Shown: positions 24,503-32,948 of the stretch, one piece after another
Layout of the letters: every line of letters starts with the position of its first letter
How positions within the stretch are numbered: position 1 is the stretch's first letter
Assembly: GCA_016292045.1 (NCBI GenBank)
Contig: JAEEZX010000002.1
Coordinates: 1-56,271 of the forward strand
Reading direction: 5' to 3'
Length of the DNA stretch: 56,271 bases
Source of the DNA: Bacteroidaceae bacterium
GTDB lineage: Bacteria; Bacteroidota; Bacteroidia; Bacteroidales; Bacteroidaceae
Position numbers and translations under genes: made by a program
The notes under the pieces: generated by a model
Databases searched by the model: none
Told to the model about the DNA's origin: nothing
Seen by the model: only the letters and a program-made list of their open reading frames with translations

Positions 24503-27500
24503 TGTTTTTTGCGGAAGAGGAAAAGTTCTCCTAATGTAGCTGTTTTACGACGGAAGATAATACCTCCACCCATCTTTGTGATTGTGCCCTCCATGAGTGA
24601 TTCGTAGTCGCGGTCGTAGAATGCACGGACATAGCGGGTGCCGGACTTGTCGAGACGATACTCCACAGATATGTTGTTGATGATGCTCTCTCCCGTGTTT
24701 TGGACGTTATTGCCGCTGGACACCTTGCCGCCCACGATGACAGAAATACGGTTGCCCCAGAAACGTTTTGCGAACGAGAAGTTATAATCTGTGTGTGTTG
24801 CTCCTGTTTCGTTGGTGACGTTGTCCATTCCGAATCCGATATCCACAGTCTTGAGCGCCTTGCCTGCGACATTGTTAATCTGGCTCTGCAAGAATGAATT
24901 AAGGGCGTCGTTGGCAGCAAACCCTCCTCCGGAAGCCTGGCGGCTGTCGCTGATGTACATACCTGTGGCAAGAAGTGTTACAGCTACTCGTCCGCGCTGT
25001 TCCTTCGACATGGCCTGAATTTCCTGCTGACAGCTGAGGTCTTCGGGAGCTTCGATGGTGAACTCCAATCCGAGGTCTTTGAGATTGCGTGTCACCTTGA
25101 GTCCTACGTCAAACAATACTGTGCGTGAACCTTTTCCCTCTGACACGTTGGCTTTTTTGCGTTCGGAAGCAGATAGTGAGAGAGTGGGGTTGAGAGGATC
25201 TCCTGTAAATTCGATGTAACTGCCAGAGTGCAGTTTGAAATCTTTCAGAGATGCCACCACAAGTGAGTAGTCTAGTTTTCCGGAGAGAATGGTGTAGCGT
25301 CCGTAGAGACGATTGCCGGCTATGGGGTGGTAAGAGAAATTGAGTTCGCCGCCGCCCTCGATTTCGACATGATCATTACCGTCTTCAGAGAGCAGGGCAT
25401 GAACAGTGGCTGCCTCGTCTATAGCGAGGATGAGATTGAGACGAATGTCCATAGGAGCCTTTTCCTCGACAACGACGGTGGTGGTATCGCTGAAGTCACA
25501 GAATGTGACAAGACCGTCGAGTTGGTTGTCTGCGGAAAGAGGTGTGTCGGTGACAACGTATGTGAGATCTGTATTTCCCAGAAGTTTCAGCTTACCTCCG
25601 ACGCGAAGATTCTGCAGATTGCCGACTATTACGATGGCCGCATCGACGTAGGCTTTTCCGTATGCTTGCGCTTTTTTGCTCTTCGGGGCGTTGATAAGTC
25701 GGAAGTTATTGGCAAAAGCAGACATGTTGAGCTTGATGTCATCAAGGTTCTGGAAGTTGACAGTGCCGTTGAGTACAAGCGCATGCTCTACGTCGAGGTC
25801 CGGACGCGAGTTCTTTGTTTCACTCACGGAGAATGCGCGTATATTCTTGAATTCCAGTTGACTGTCATTTATGTGGAGTGTGTCGGCCGGGAGTGCGAGA
25901 TGCACGCTGTAGGGGATGGATTTTATGTCCATCGAGTCTGTGGCCAGTGTGCCGTTGAGGCGCAGCGCTGAGAGCGGCCCTTCCACAGAAAGTGCTCCCA
26001 CCGCATAGCCGTCGAGGCGCAAAATGTCGCCTGGAATGAATCCGTTGGCGAGAAGCAGAGGCAGCCGCTGCAGAGTGGCTGTGGCGCGGATATTGTCTTC
26101 GTCGGTAGTGCGGTCGGTCCAGTAACTACCGTTGAGAAGGAGTACTTCACGGCCGTTCTGTGTGAGTTGTCCGTCCACCACCTGTGTGCCGTCGGGATTG
26201 GGGAACCACACGGCGTTGACACCCACATTGCCGAGAGGCGCCTGTTCGTATACGAGGTCACGGGCGCTAAGTTCCACTGCGACAGTAGCTTCTGTGGTGT
26301 CAACGACAAGAGCGTGCACGTCGCCGTCAAGCATTCCGCTTACTTTGGGCATTACGAACGGAAGCACGCTGCACAGTTCGCCGAGGTTGAGGTGACGTAT
26401 TGAGAGTGTGAGGTCTTGCAGCACGTCGTTGTTGTTCTCCTCAGGGGACGAGAGCATTATCTGGGTGCCGTCATCGGCGAGAAGATTGAAGTCTGCCTGT
26501 ATATGCTTGCTCCGGTCGATGGACAGGTAGTTGCCGTCGTTCACGGTGAAGGTGCGGTATGCCAGAATGGGATTTTTCGGAGTGATATGGGCCATGAGGG
26601 TGGAATCTTCTCCTTCCAGGCGCACGCCGAGATCTACACCCTTGTTGCCGCGTGAATCGATGAAATCTACAGCCGCTTCGATGGCAGACGGTTGCAGTGA
26701 GGCCTTGAATGTGGAGGAGAATGTTGCGGTGGGATTCTTGGGACCGTTGATGAGCTGTGCGATGACGTTGAAGCCGCGACTGTCGTGGGAGAGGCCCAGT
26801 GTGAGGGTATCTAGCCGCACGTTGCCTTTCTGGAAACCGTACATATAACCGTCTCCGTTGAGCCCTCTAACGGGGTCAGAGGCAAGACGCAAGTAGACGT
26901 CCTCGAAATTGTAACCTATGTGGTTAACGATGTCGGCAAAGGTGTTGTCGCGTTTGCTTCTGAAATCCAGAGCGAGAGAGGGTAGGAGCGTCTTGAGCGA
27001 ATCATGACTCAGCGTGAAGGGTTCGTGGTCGCGAATGGAGGCATCCATTTGCTCCCTGAGATAGTGGTTGACATTGTCTACCTTCTTCAAAATGCGGTCG
27101 AGACCGTCTGAAGATGTGAAGCGAAGGAACAAATCGCCCGATTCGACGTGAGCGTAGATGCTGTCTCTCTTGAGTTGTCCTTCCACAAGAACCGGGAACG
27201 GGTGGAATGTGGAATCGGGAGTGATAAGACTCACGTTCTCTACAAAAGCGTGGAGGCTGTGTGTGTCCTTGAAATTGGAGGCGCCGGTTGCTGTGAGTGC
27301 GCCCGCTACGGAAAGTGTGTCGCTGGTGATGCGCAGTGCGTTCATATCGGCGCGATCCACTTGGGCATCGAGTGTGAAGTTGTCTACACGGTTTTTGAAG
27401 ATGCGTGCAGAGGCTACGATGTTGGCTTCGAGAAGTTTGTTGCACGACAAGAGGTTTGCCTGCGCTTTTCCTGCCCGCAAACTGGCAAGTGCGTTCACCT

Positions 27501-28764
27501 TGTCGATAAGCCACGAGCCGTATTTCAGGCTCTGCAGGTCGACGGAAGCGGAAATAGAGGTGGAGGGAGAATATATGTCTGTGCCCGTGCCTTTCACGTT
27601 GGCCGTGAGAAATATCGTCCCGATGCTGTCGCGCGGCAGGAAATCGCGCACATTGATGCCGTTGATACGGGCAATGGCTTCATAACTCTCGCTGGAAGCA
27701 TCGAAGTATCCTTTCAGGCGAACATTGCCCCGTCCTTCGTTGAGGATAGCGTCGGCGTGGTAGTGATTGCCGTCGATTGTTGTGTAGGCGTTGAGTGTCA
27801 TCGGTGGCAGATTGATGCCCGTGAGACCCAGATAGCGCTTCACGCTGCTGAGATTGTGTGCCTTGATGTCCCAGTCGAAACGGGCGCAGAGCGAGTCTAT
27901 GTCGGAGAGATTGGATGCTTCGCCGCGAGTGCGGATATCCAGTTCGTCGGGTATCCACAGATGCAACGAATCAACCGATACGTGCTCCAGATTTCCCGAC
28001 GCCTTGATTACGGCGTTGAGCGAGGGAGTGATGAGTTTCAGTTCGTCTACGCTGAAATTGCACGAAGGCAGTTGCAGGAACAGCGACGAGAGTTTCAGGG
28101 TGAACGGCGTGAGAGCGTAAGTGAGCGGTTGCAGGTCGGGAGGGAAGAGGGAATGCTGCGTGCCGAGGGAATCGAGTGTGGTGACGGAAAGCGAGTCCAT
28201 CGTAGCCTCGAAATTTTCCACACGATATATGGAAGGTCCGAGAGCAACGTTTCCCCCCGACAAAGTGGCGTTTCGCAGGAAGGCAGCAACGGACAGTGTA
28301 TCACCTGCTGTTCGGAATGTGGCGCGCACATCGTTGAAGTTGACGTATTTTATGTCTGCGATGAGAGGCGGCAGTTCCGTCTTCGATGTATCTTTCTCTG
28401 TGGTGTCGGGCTTCTGGACGATGTTGACCAGACCGTGATTGAGCTCCAGCGAGTTCACTCCGAGTCTCCAATCCAGAGCCTGCGAGAGATTGAAATCAGC
28501 AACGGCTTCCTCCACCGCCACGAGGGTGTCACCCTCTTGAATCACAACGAGATGCTCCAGGTCGAGGTCGAGGGGGAATTTGATGAGGAGCCTCCGCAGG
28601 GTGATATCCATTCCTGTGGCATCGCTTGCATAGTACGCAGCTTTCTGCACCGCCCATTGTTGAATAGGCGGAATATACAGCGCCACAGCCAGCAACACCG
28701 GCAGGATGATGACGGTGAGGATGACTGCGAGCAGCGTCTTTGCTATGATACGAATGCCTGCCAT
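24499..28764 (-). CDS. tamB: translocation and assembly module protein TamB
   Basis: A 1421-residue AsmA-like bridge protein. An N-terminal membrane anchor (about 8-32, TLLAVILTVIILPVLLAVAL) is followed by a long series of beta-strand repeats that form a groove across the periplasm, and by the C-terminal TamB domain (DUF490, about 1050-1400) with SGKLDYSL and LNPTLSLSA motifs. Together with TamL it probably carries lipids or assists outer-membrane protein insertion. The start overlaps the end of rluA by 22 bp and the stop overlaps tamL by 4 bp, so translation is likely coupled. The length is close to other bacterial TamB proteins. Confidence 0.9.
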   Translation of the reverse strand: MAGIRIIAKTLLAVILTVIILPVLLAVALYIPPIQQWAVQKAAYYASDATGMDITLRRLLIKFPLDLDLEHLVVIQEGDTLVAVEEAVADFNLSQALDWRLGVNSLELNHGLVNIVQKPDTTEKDTSKTELPPLIADIKYVNFNDVRATFRTAGDTLSVAAFLRNATLSGGNVALGPSIYRVENFEATMDSLSVTTLDSLGTQHSLFPPDLQPLTYALTPFTLKLSSLFLQLPSCNFSVDELKLITPSLNAVIKASGNLEHVSVDSLHLWIPDELDIRTRGEASNLSDIDSLCARFDWDIKAHNLSSVKRYLGLTGINLPPMTLNAYTTIDGNHYHADAILNEGRGNVRLKGYFDASSESYEAIARINGINVRDFLPRDSIGTIFLTANVKGTGTDIYSPSTSISASVDLQSLKYGSWLIDKVNALASLRAGKAQANLLSCNKLLEANIVASARIFKNRVDNFTLDAQVDRADMNALRITSDTLSVAGALTATGASNFKDTHSLHAFVENVSLITPDSTFHPFPVLVEGQLKRDSIYAHVESGDLFLRFTSSDGLDRILKKVDNVNHYLREQMDASIRDHEPFTLSHDSLKTLLPSLALDFRSKRDNTFADIVNHIGYNFEDVYLRLASDPVRGLNGDGYMYGFQKGNVRLDTLTLGLSHDSRGFNVIAQLINGPKNPTATFSSTFKASLQPSAIEAAVDFIDSRGNKGVDLGVRLEGEDSTLMAHITPKNPILAYRTFTVNDGNYLSIDRSKHIQADFNLLADDGTQIMLSSPEENNNDVLQDLTLSIRHLNLGELCSVLPFVMPKVSGMLDGDVHALVVDTTEATVAVELSARDLVYEQAPLGNVGVNAVWFPNPDGTQVVDGQLTQNGREVLLLNGSYWTDRTTDEDNIRATATLQRLPLLLANGFIPGDILRLDGYAVGALSVEGPLSALRLNGTLATDSMDIKSIPYSVHLALPADTLHINDSQLEFKNIRAFSVSETKNSRPDLDVEHALVLNGTVNFQNLDDIKLNMSAFANNFRLINAPKSKKAQAYGKAYVDAAIVIVGNLQNLRVGGKLKLLGNTDLTYVVTDTPLSADNQLDGLVTFCDFSDTTTVVVEEKAPMDIRLNLILAIDEAATVHALLSEDGNDHVEIEGGGELNFSYHPIAGNRLYGRYTILSGKLDYSLVVASLKDFKLHSGSYIEFTGDPLNPTLSLSASERKKANVSEGKGSRTVLFDVGLKVTRNLKDLGLEFTIEAPEDLSCQQEIQAMSKEQRGRVAVTLLATGMYISDSRQASGGGFAANDALNSFLQSQINNVAGKALKTVDIGFGMDNVTNETGATHTDYNFSFAKRFWGNRISVIVGGKVSSGNNVQNTGESIINNISVEYRLDKSGTRYVRAFYDRDYESLMEGTITKMGGGIIFRRKTATLGELFLFRKKQ

Positions 28765-29414
28765 AAACGATCATTAGGCACAGGTGCTGTGACGGAGACT
28801 GTTTCGTGGGTCACAGGGTGTTCCAGCGACAGAGAACGGGCGTGCAGCGAGATGCTTCCGTCGGGATTCGAACGCGGGGCACCATATTTCAAATCACCTT
28901 TGATAGGACATCCTATCTTTGCCAACTGACATCGTATCTGGTGATGACGTCCCGTGTGGAGTGTTACCTCTATAAGATGATAGCGCTCGGAGGAAGCCAG
29001 CAACTTATAGTCGAGAATAGCCTTTTTGGAGTTCGGTACTTCCCGGTCGTGCGCTGTAGCCTTGTTGTTCTTTTCGTTGCGGGTGAGCCAGTGAACGAGC
29101 GTTCCTTCTTCCTTTTCAGGACGGTTGGCTACAATTGCCCAATATATCTTATGCACGCTCTCGTGGTCGGCAAAGAGGGCATTCAGCCGGGCGAGTGCCT
29201 TGCTCGTGCGGGCAAACAGGACGATGCCGCTTACGGGACGATCCAACCGATGCACCACACCAAGAAAGACGCTACCGGGTTTGTGGTAGCGCTCCTTGAT
29301 GTAGTCCTTCACCGTTTCCGAGAGGGGTTTGTCGCCCGTCTTGTCGCCTTGCACTATTTCGCCGGCGTCCTTTGAAACAATGATGAGATGATTATCCTCG
29401 TAAAGTACTGTCAC
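28743..29414 (-). CDS. RluA-family pseudouridine synthase
   Basis: A 223-residue RNA-modifying enzyme. VVHRLDRPVSGIVLFAR holds the catalytic Asp of the RluA/RluC/RluD family, LTLHTGRHHQIR-like text (VTLHTGRHHQIRCQL) and the GDLKYGAP motif follow. It lacks the S4 domain and matches the short RluA-like group acting on 23S rRNA or tRNA; the site cannot be told. It overlaps the upstream lipoprotein gene by 23 bp and tamB by 22 bp. Confidence 0.92.
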   Translation of the reverse strand: MTVLYEDNHLIIVSKDAGEIVQGDKTGDKPLSETVKDYIKERYHKPGSVFLGVVHRLDRPVSGIVLFARTSKALARLNALFADHESVHKIYWAIVANRPEKEEGTLVHWLTRNEKNNKATAHDREVPNSKKAILDYKLLASSERYHLIEVTLHTGRHHQIRCQLAKIGCPIKGDLKYGAPRSNPDGSISLHARSLSLEHPVTHETVSVTAPVPNDRLWQAFVS

Positions 29415-29685
29415 CGCACTGTTCTTTAGAAGCCTCGTCCTCTTTTATAGCCTGCTCTATGACCGTCATCAGCGAGTCGACTTTGGATGCAAGTTCGCTG
29501 TCTACAGACTTATTGCAGCCTTTCAGGTACTCCTTCGCAGCATAGGGATCGCCTGCTTCCAATGTGTCTTTTGCACAATAGAAATAACTCCACGCAATAG
29601 ATCCTGGCGTATCACAGGAAATGAGAGATGCTGTCAGACATGCAGACAGTATCAGTAGAAGAATCAGGGCTCGTCTCATAATCAT
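29392..29685 (-). CDS. small lipoprotein with TPR-like helix
   Basis: A 97-residue exported lipoprotein. ATG 29685 begins a signal peptide (RRALILLLILSACLTASLISC) with lipobox LISC at Cys24. The mature part is helical and polar, containing YFYCAKDTLEAGDPYAAKEYL, which looks like half a tetratricopeptide repeat, then KVDSLMTVIEQAIKEDEASK. A second Met two codons on is also possible. It lies 5 bp after fabG and overlaps rluA by 23 bp. No named family recognised; a role at the periplasmic face beside TamB/TamL is only a guess from context. Confidence 0.7.
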   Translation of the reverse strand: MIMRRALILLLILSACLTASLISCDTPGSIAWSYFYCAKDTLEAGDPYAAKEYLKGCNKSVDSELASKVDSLMTVIEQAIKEDEASKEQCGDSTLRG

Positions 29686-29690
29686 TCTTA

Positions 29691-30446
29691 TTACATATTC
29701 ATGCCACCGTCTACCTGAATAACCTGTCCGCTGACGTATGAAGAGAGGTCGGAGGCGAGATAAAGGGCTGTGTTGGCGATGTCTTCCACCTGACCGCCGC
29801 GACGCAGGGGAATCTTCTTCTCCCATTCCTTGCGCACCTCTTCGGGCAGCGCAGCCGTCATGGCTGTCTCGATGAAACCGGGAGCGATAGCATTGGCGCG
29901 AATACCCTTGGGGCCCATTTCCTGTGCGATACTCTTGGCCAGAGCGATGAGGCCGGCCTTTGAGGCTGCGTAGTTAGCCTGTCCGGCATTGCCGTGAACG
30001 CCCACAACGGATGCCATGTTGATGATGCTGCCGTTGCGCTGGCGCATCATGATGGGCACACAGGCATGGATGAAGTTGAATGCGGATTTGAGGTTCACAT
30101 TGATGACGGCATCCCATTGCTGCTCGCTCATGCGCAGCATCAGACCGTCTTTTGTGATACCGGCATTGTTGACAAGGATGTCAATTGTGCCGAAGTCCTG
30201 CTTGATTTGTGCTACGATTTTCTCCGTCTCAGCGAAGTCGGCTGCGTTGCCTGCGTATGCGAGACACTTCACGCCCAGAGCCTCGATTTCCTTGCGGGTG
30301 GCTTCGAGACCTGCTGCCATATCGTCGTTGAGTACGAGGTCGGTGAAGGCGATGTTGGCGCCTTCCGTAGCGAATTTCATTGCGATTGCCTTACCGATAC
30401 CACGAGCGGCACCGGTGATAAGAGCTGTTTTTCCTTGTAAAAGCAT
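29691..30446 (-). CDS. fabG: 3-oxoacyl-[acyl-carrier-protein] reductase
   Basis: A 251-residue short-chain dehydrogenase. The NADPH site GAARGIGKAIA, NNAGITKDG, the catalytic Ser in NMASVVGVHGNAGQ, and YAASKAG (Tyr and Lys) are all present, with the C-terminal SGQVIQVDGGMNM typical of FabG. It reduces beta-ketoacyl-ACP in fatty acid synthesis. It starts 4 bp after the TetR gene, suggesting that the TetR protein controls a fatty-acid or envelope set including tamB and tamL. Confidence 0.93.
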   Translation of the reverse strand: MLLQGKTALITGAARGIGKAIAMKFATEGANIAFTDLVLNDDMAAGLEATRKEIEALGVKCLAYAGNAADFAETEKIVAQIKQDFGTIDILVNNAGITKDGLMLRMSEQQWDAVINVNLKSAFNFIHACVPIMMRQRNGSIINMASVVGVHGNAGQANYAASKAGLIALAKSIAQEMGPKGIRANAIAPGFIETAMTAALPEEVRKEWEKKIPLRRGGQVEDIANTALYLASDLSSYVSGQVIQVDGGMNM

Positions 30447-30450
30447 AATA

Positions 30451-31050
30451 TCAATAAATTTTTTTGAGTTGTCGGCCGATAGCCCTGTGCACCAGTCGTT
30501 GCACGGCGGCTCTGGAGGCTACGGGTGAAAGACCTGTTTCCAGGCGCCCGTAGATATAGGGGATTTCCAGTCCTTTGACGCAATAGTGTATGATGTTCAC
30601 CGTCAGAGGAATGTTCTCCATCTCGAAATACCCTTCGCGCTCGCCCTCCGTGAGCACCTTCGTGAGCAGTTTCTTCTCGTTTGAGTCGAAGCGCTTGCGT
30701 ATGAGCGACACACGCCAGATGTCGCGGAAGAACTGGGCCCGCATGTTACCGTTGCGCTGCACCACTTCCTTGATGGCATCCAGGTGGGAATAGATGATGG
30801 CTACGAGTTTGTCCTCCGGGTTCATCGGTTTTGCCGCCACAGCAGCCATCTCCTGTGCGAGGCGGTCCATCTCGGCCTCCACTACGGCCTCGTAGATGTC
30901 TTCCTTGCTGCGGAAATAGGTGTACAGTGTGCGGCGTCCCTTGCCGGAGGCCTGGGAGATATCGTTCATCGTGGTTTCCTCGATACCCTTCTTTGCGAAG
31001 AGCTTGCGAGCCACATCAACGAGCATTGCGCGTGTTTTTTCTGCTGCCAT
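30451..31050 (-). CDS. TetR-family transcriptional regulator
   Basis: A 199-residue repressor-type protein. The N-terminal domain (about 5-55) contains the TetR helix-turn-helix: GIEETTMNDISQASGKGRRTLYTYFRSKEDI is interrupted here only for naming, with key residues T27, I30 and the TLYTYF core. The C-terminal ligand domain is helical and not informative. It is the first gene of a long operon (fabG, lipoprotein, rluA, tamB, tamL, phytase, trmN6) and probably controls it and itself. TetR proteins beside fabG often sense acyl compounds; here this is inference. Confidence 0.88.
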   Translation of the reverse strand: MAAEKTRAMLVDVARKLFAKKGIEETTMNDISQASGKGRRTLYTYFRSKEDIYEAVVEAEMDRLAQEMAAVAAKPMNPEDKLVAIIYSHLDAIKEVVQRNGNMRAQFFRDIWRVSLIRKRFDSNEKKLLTKVLTEGEREGYFEMENIPLTVNIIHYCVKGLEIPYIYGRLETGLSPVASRAAVQRLVHRAIGRQLKKIY

Positions 31051-31060
31051 AATTCGGGCG

Positions 31061-31068
31061 CAAAGATA
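31061..31068 (-). promoter_or_regulatory. -7 element of the tetR-fabG-tam operon
   Basis: CAAAGATA on the plus strand reads TATCTTTG on the minus strand, 10 bp before the TetR start codon. The -33 position falls in a heptamer array (31079-31106) and shows no TTTG. The leader would be very short. Confidence 0.7.
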
Positions 31069-31078
31069 CGAAAAATTG

Positions 31079-31106
31079 TTGAGACTTGAGAGTTGAGGGT
31101 TGAGAG
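31079..31106. repeat. heptamer array, 4 exact copies
   Basis: TTGAGAC, TTGAGAG, TTGAGGG, TTGAGAG in perfect 7-bp register, covering the -33 region of the tetR promoter, as the array at 13363-13390 covers that of mmdA. Confidence 0.75.
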
Positions 31107-31170
31107 AATTTCCTCAGAGAAAAAAAAATGCATAAATAAGGCCCTCTGAAACGTCTTTTTCGCTTCTCCG

Positions 31171-31200
31171 CTTGTCAAATTGTTGGATAAACTTGTCAAA
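31171..31200 (+). promoter_or_regulatory. candidate AraC operator, two direct repeats 21 bp apart
   Basis: CTTGTCAAA occurs at 31171-31179 and, unchanged, at 31192-31200, start to start 21 bp (two helix turns). It ends 47 bp before the -7 element of the AraC-type gene. Paired direct half-sites in this position are how AraC proteins usually bind, so it may be the protein's own site. Confidence 0.55.
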
Positions 31201-31247
31201 GTCTCGGATTTTGCGCCTCTGAGCGAAGTTGTTTCAAAAAATAATAC

Positions 31248-31255
31248 TACTTTTG
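31248..31255 (+). promoter_or_regulatory. -7 element of the AraC-type gene
   Basis: TACTTTTG followed by CA, 29 bp before ATG 31285. No good TTTG -33 is present, in keeping with an activator-dependent promoter. Confidence 0.7.
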
Positions 31256-31284
31256 CATTCAGAAAAGCGAAACGGCCGGCAACA

Positions 31285-32148
31285 ATGACAGGAATGGACG
31301 AAAAGCACAAGGGCAGTGTTTCTTTTCATGGTATGCAGGCCAGATACCATGAAGGAGTGCACGGCGACCACATGGTGGCCGGCGAGAACTTTGCCATGAT
31401 GATCAGCAACAAGAGCCACAGTCGTTTCCTCACCGGTGGAATCGTCTATCAGAATCATCACAATGTCGTCGTTTTCGTGAAATCCGGAAGTGCCGATGCT
31501 GTTGTCAATATGGAGTACTCCACGTGGCAGGCGGGCGATGTGATAGTGATGTCTTCCTATACTATGCTGGAGGTGAAGACCACCACTCCTGACTTTGATA
31601 TGATAGTCATCTACATCGGGGAAGAAGTGCCTACGGAGGGGAATCTTGTGTTACATACCACTCCGGATGAGTGGCAGGAGATGATGAAAATGGTGGATGC
31701 GCTTTGGACGGTTGCCCGTCATCATCCGTTTCGCAAGGAGGCTGTGATGGCGCTTGCGGCATCCATGATCACCAATCTGCAGTACATCACCAGCAAGGAG
31801 CAGTCGTCCGATATGGGGAACCTGTCGAACGACGAGCGTATCTTCCGACGTTTTAAGAGACATGTGGATAAATATGCCGACAAAGAGCACTATGTGTCTT
31901 TCTATGCCGAGCAGCAATGCCTTTCTGCCAACTATCTTTCTACAATTGTCAGTAAAGTCAGCGGTAGCAGCGCTACAGAGTGGATCAACAGGGCTCTCAT
32001 TCTTCACGCCAAGGTGCTCCTGAAGACTACAAGAATGATGACCTCCGAGATAGCCGACAATCTGAATTTTTCCGATCACGCCACTTTCACTAAGTTTTTC
32101 AAGCGCGAAACGGGTCTCACTCCTCGTGAGTTTCGTGAGAAGGGATAG
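31285..32148 (+). CDS. AraC-family transcriptional regulator
   Basis: A 287-residue regulator. I take ATG 31285 because the in-frame start at 31180 lies upstream of the -7 element at 31248 and inside the candidate operator. Residues about 1-150 form a cupin-like sensing domain (WQAGDVIVMSSYTMLEV). The C-terminal 100 residues hold the two AraC helix-turn-helix units: FYAEQQCLSANYLSTIVSK and IADNLNFSDHATFTKFFKRE, ending TPREFRE. The inducer and targets are unknown. Bacteroidales carry many such regulators, often controlling themselves or a nearby efflux or carbohydrate gene. A terminator follows directly. Confidence 0.9.
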   Translation: MTGMDEKHKGSVSFHGMQARYHEGVHGDHMVAGENFAMMISNKSHSRFLTGGIVYQNHHNVVVFVKSGSADAVVNMEYSTWQAGDVIVMSSYTMLEVKTTTPDFDMIVIYIGEEVPTEGNLVLHTTPDEWQEMMKMVDALWTVARHHPFRKEAVMALAASMITNLQYITSKEQSSDMGNLSNDERIFRRFKRHVDKYADKEHYVSFYAEQQCLSANYLSTIVSKVSGSSATEWINRALILHAKVLLKTTRMMTSEIADNLNFSDHATFTKFFKRETGLTPREFREKG

Positions 32149-32160
32149 CCTCCGTATCTC

Positions 32161-32194
32161 TTTGGCGGGATTCCTGCCAAACTCTCTTTTTTTT
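32161..32194 (+). terminator. intrinsic terminator after the AraC-type gene
   Basis: A nine-pair stem (TTTGGCGGG with TCC-containing arm ending GCCAAA, one G-T pair) and 3-base loop are followed by a run of eight T. Confidence 0.85.
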
Positions 32195-32677
32195 GTAAAA
32201 ATAATTTACGTTTATGTCGATGGCATGGAACGGCTTTTCCGTGCCGTTTCTCATTTGCTGTATCCTGCCCGTTACTCATTAATAAGAAAGCCTCAGCAAT
32301 CCGGGAAACTCTTCTTTTCTCCCTCTCAGTCTGCGAGGAGACTGCGAGGAGTCTTCGAGGAGTGTGCGAGCAGATACGAGTTTTCTTGCAGCCTGCTCGC
32401 GGTTTGCTCGTAATTTGCATGCAATCTAATTTGGTGCAGACGGGCGCGAAAGAGTGGGGGGGGAGGTGCTTGTGAATGATGGGGATGTGCTCGTAAAAAA
32501 AGAAGCACAGTTAAAATTATTTATAATGATAAAAGGTAAAGAATGTTCTCATGTTTTGTAAAGAGTTGTTTTTGCCGGGAAAAATCGGGAACGGCTTGTC
32601 TGGCTTATGGAAAATTGGCGAATAACTGCCTAAAATGCACTTGTTTTGCGATTTTATGGAAAAAAGTTGCTCGAAAA
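32195..32677. other. non-coding stretch with an 11-bp repeat
   Basis: No convincing gene on either strand. The section 32332-32375 is a four-copy 11-bp repeat (listed separately); 32455-32464 is a G-run. An AT-rich part (32500-32680) leads to the tRNA promoter. Nothing else is recognised. Confidence 0.5.
32332..32375. repeat. 11-bp tandem repeat, 4 copies
   Basis: Units TGCGAGGAGAC, TGCGAGGAGTC, TTCGAGGAGTG, TGCGAGCAGAT run head to tail. They differ in unit length and GC content from the AT-rich heptamer arrays. Confidence 0.7.
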
Positions 32678-32709
32678 TTTGTGTAATCCAAAATAATGTC
32701 TTACCTTTG
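32678..32709 (+). promoter_or_regulatory. promoter of tRNA-Met
   Basis: TTTG (32678-32681), 20-bp spacer, TACCTTTG (32702-32709): full consensus. The tRNA begins 17 bp later. Confidence 0.85.
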
Positions 32710-32725
32710 CACCCGCTTTTGAGAC

Positions 32726-32798
32726 CGCGGGGTGGAGCAGTTGGTAGCTCGCCAGGCTCATAACCTGGAGGTCGCCCGTTCGAGTCGGACCCCCGCAA
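32726..32798 (+). tRNA. tRNA-Met(CAT), initiator-like, variant
   Basis: A complete cloverleaf of 73 nt with anticodon CAT at 32759-32761; no CCA is encoded. The acceptor stem begins with C1 opposite A72 (unpaired), and the D-stem has A11-U24, both marks of initiator tRNA. However, the anticodon stem is CCAGG/CCTGG, so one of the three G-C pairs usual in initiators is replaced by A-U, and the T-stem (GCCCG/CGGAC) has a C-A mismatch. It may be a divergent or extra copy. A strong promoter lies upstream. Confidence 0.8.
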
Positions 32799-32948
32799 CA
32801 TTCACGAAGCTGAGAGCAGAGAAGGAGCTCGCTCATTATCTGCCGAAGCAAGTGGATGTCTGCGATTGCAAAGCGAGCGCGAACATACGCAGAAGAGCGG
32901 AAATGCGCAGAATAAGCGCGAATATGAAACGAATAGTGCACTAATAAT

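Noticed and set aside
27148..28929. A 593-codon plus-strand open frame
   Set aside because: Antisense to tamB and rluA; tamB and rluA have clear family features and this does not.
31180..31284. Alternative AraC start at 31180
   Set aside because: It lies inside the operator and before the -7 element.
32332..32375. CRISPR-like array
   Set aside because: Units are only 11 bp and directly adjacent without spacers; no cas genes. The 7-9 bp arrays fail for the same reasons.
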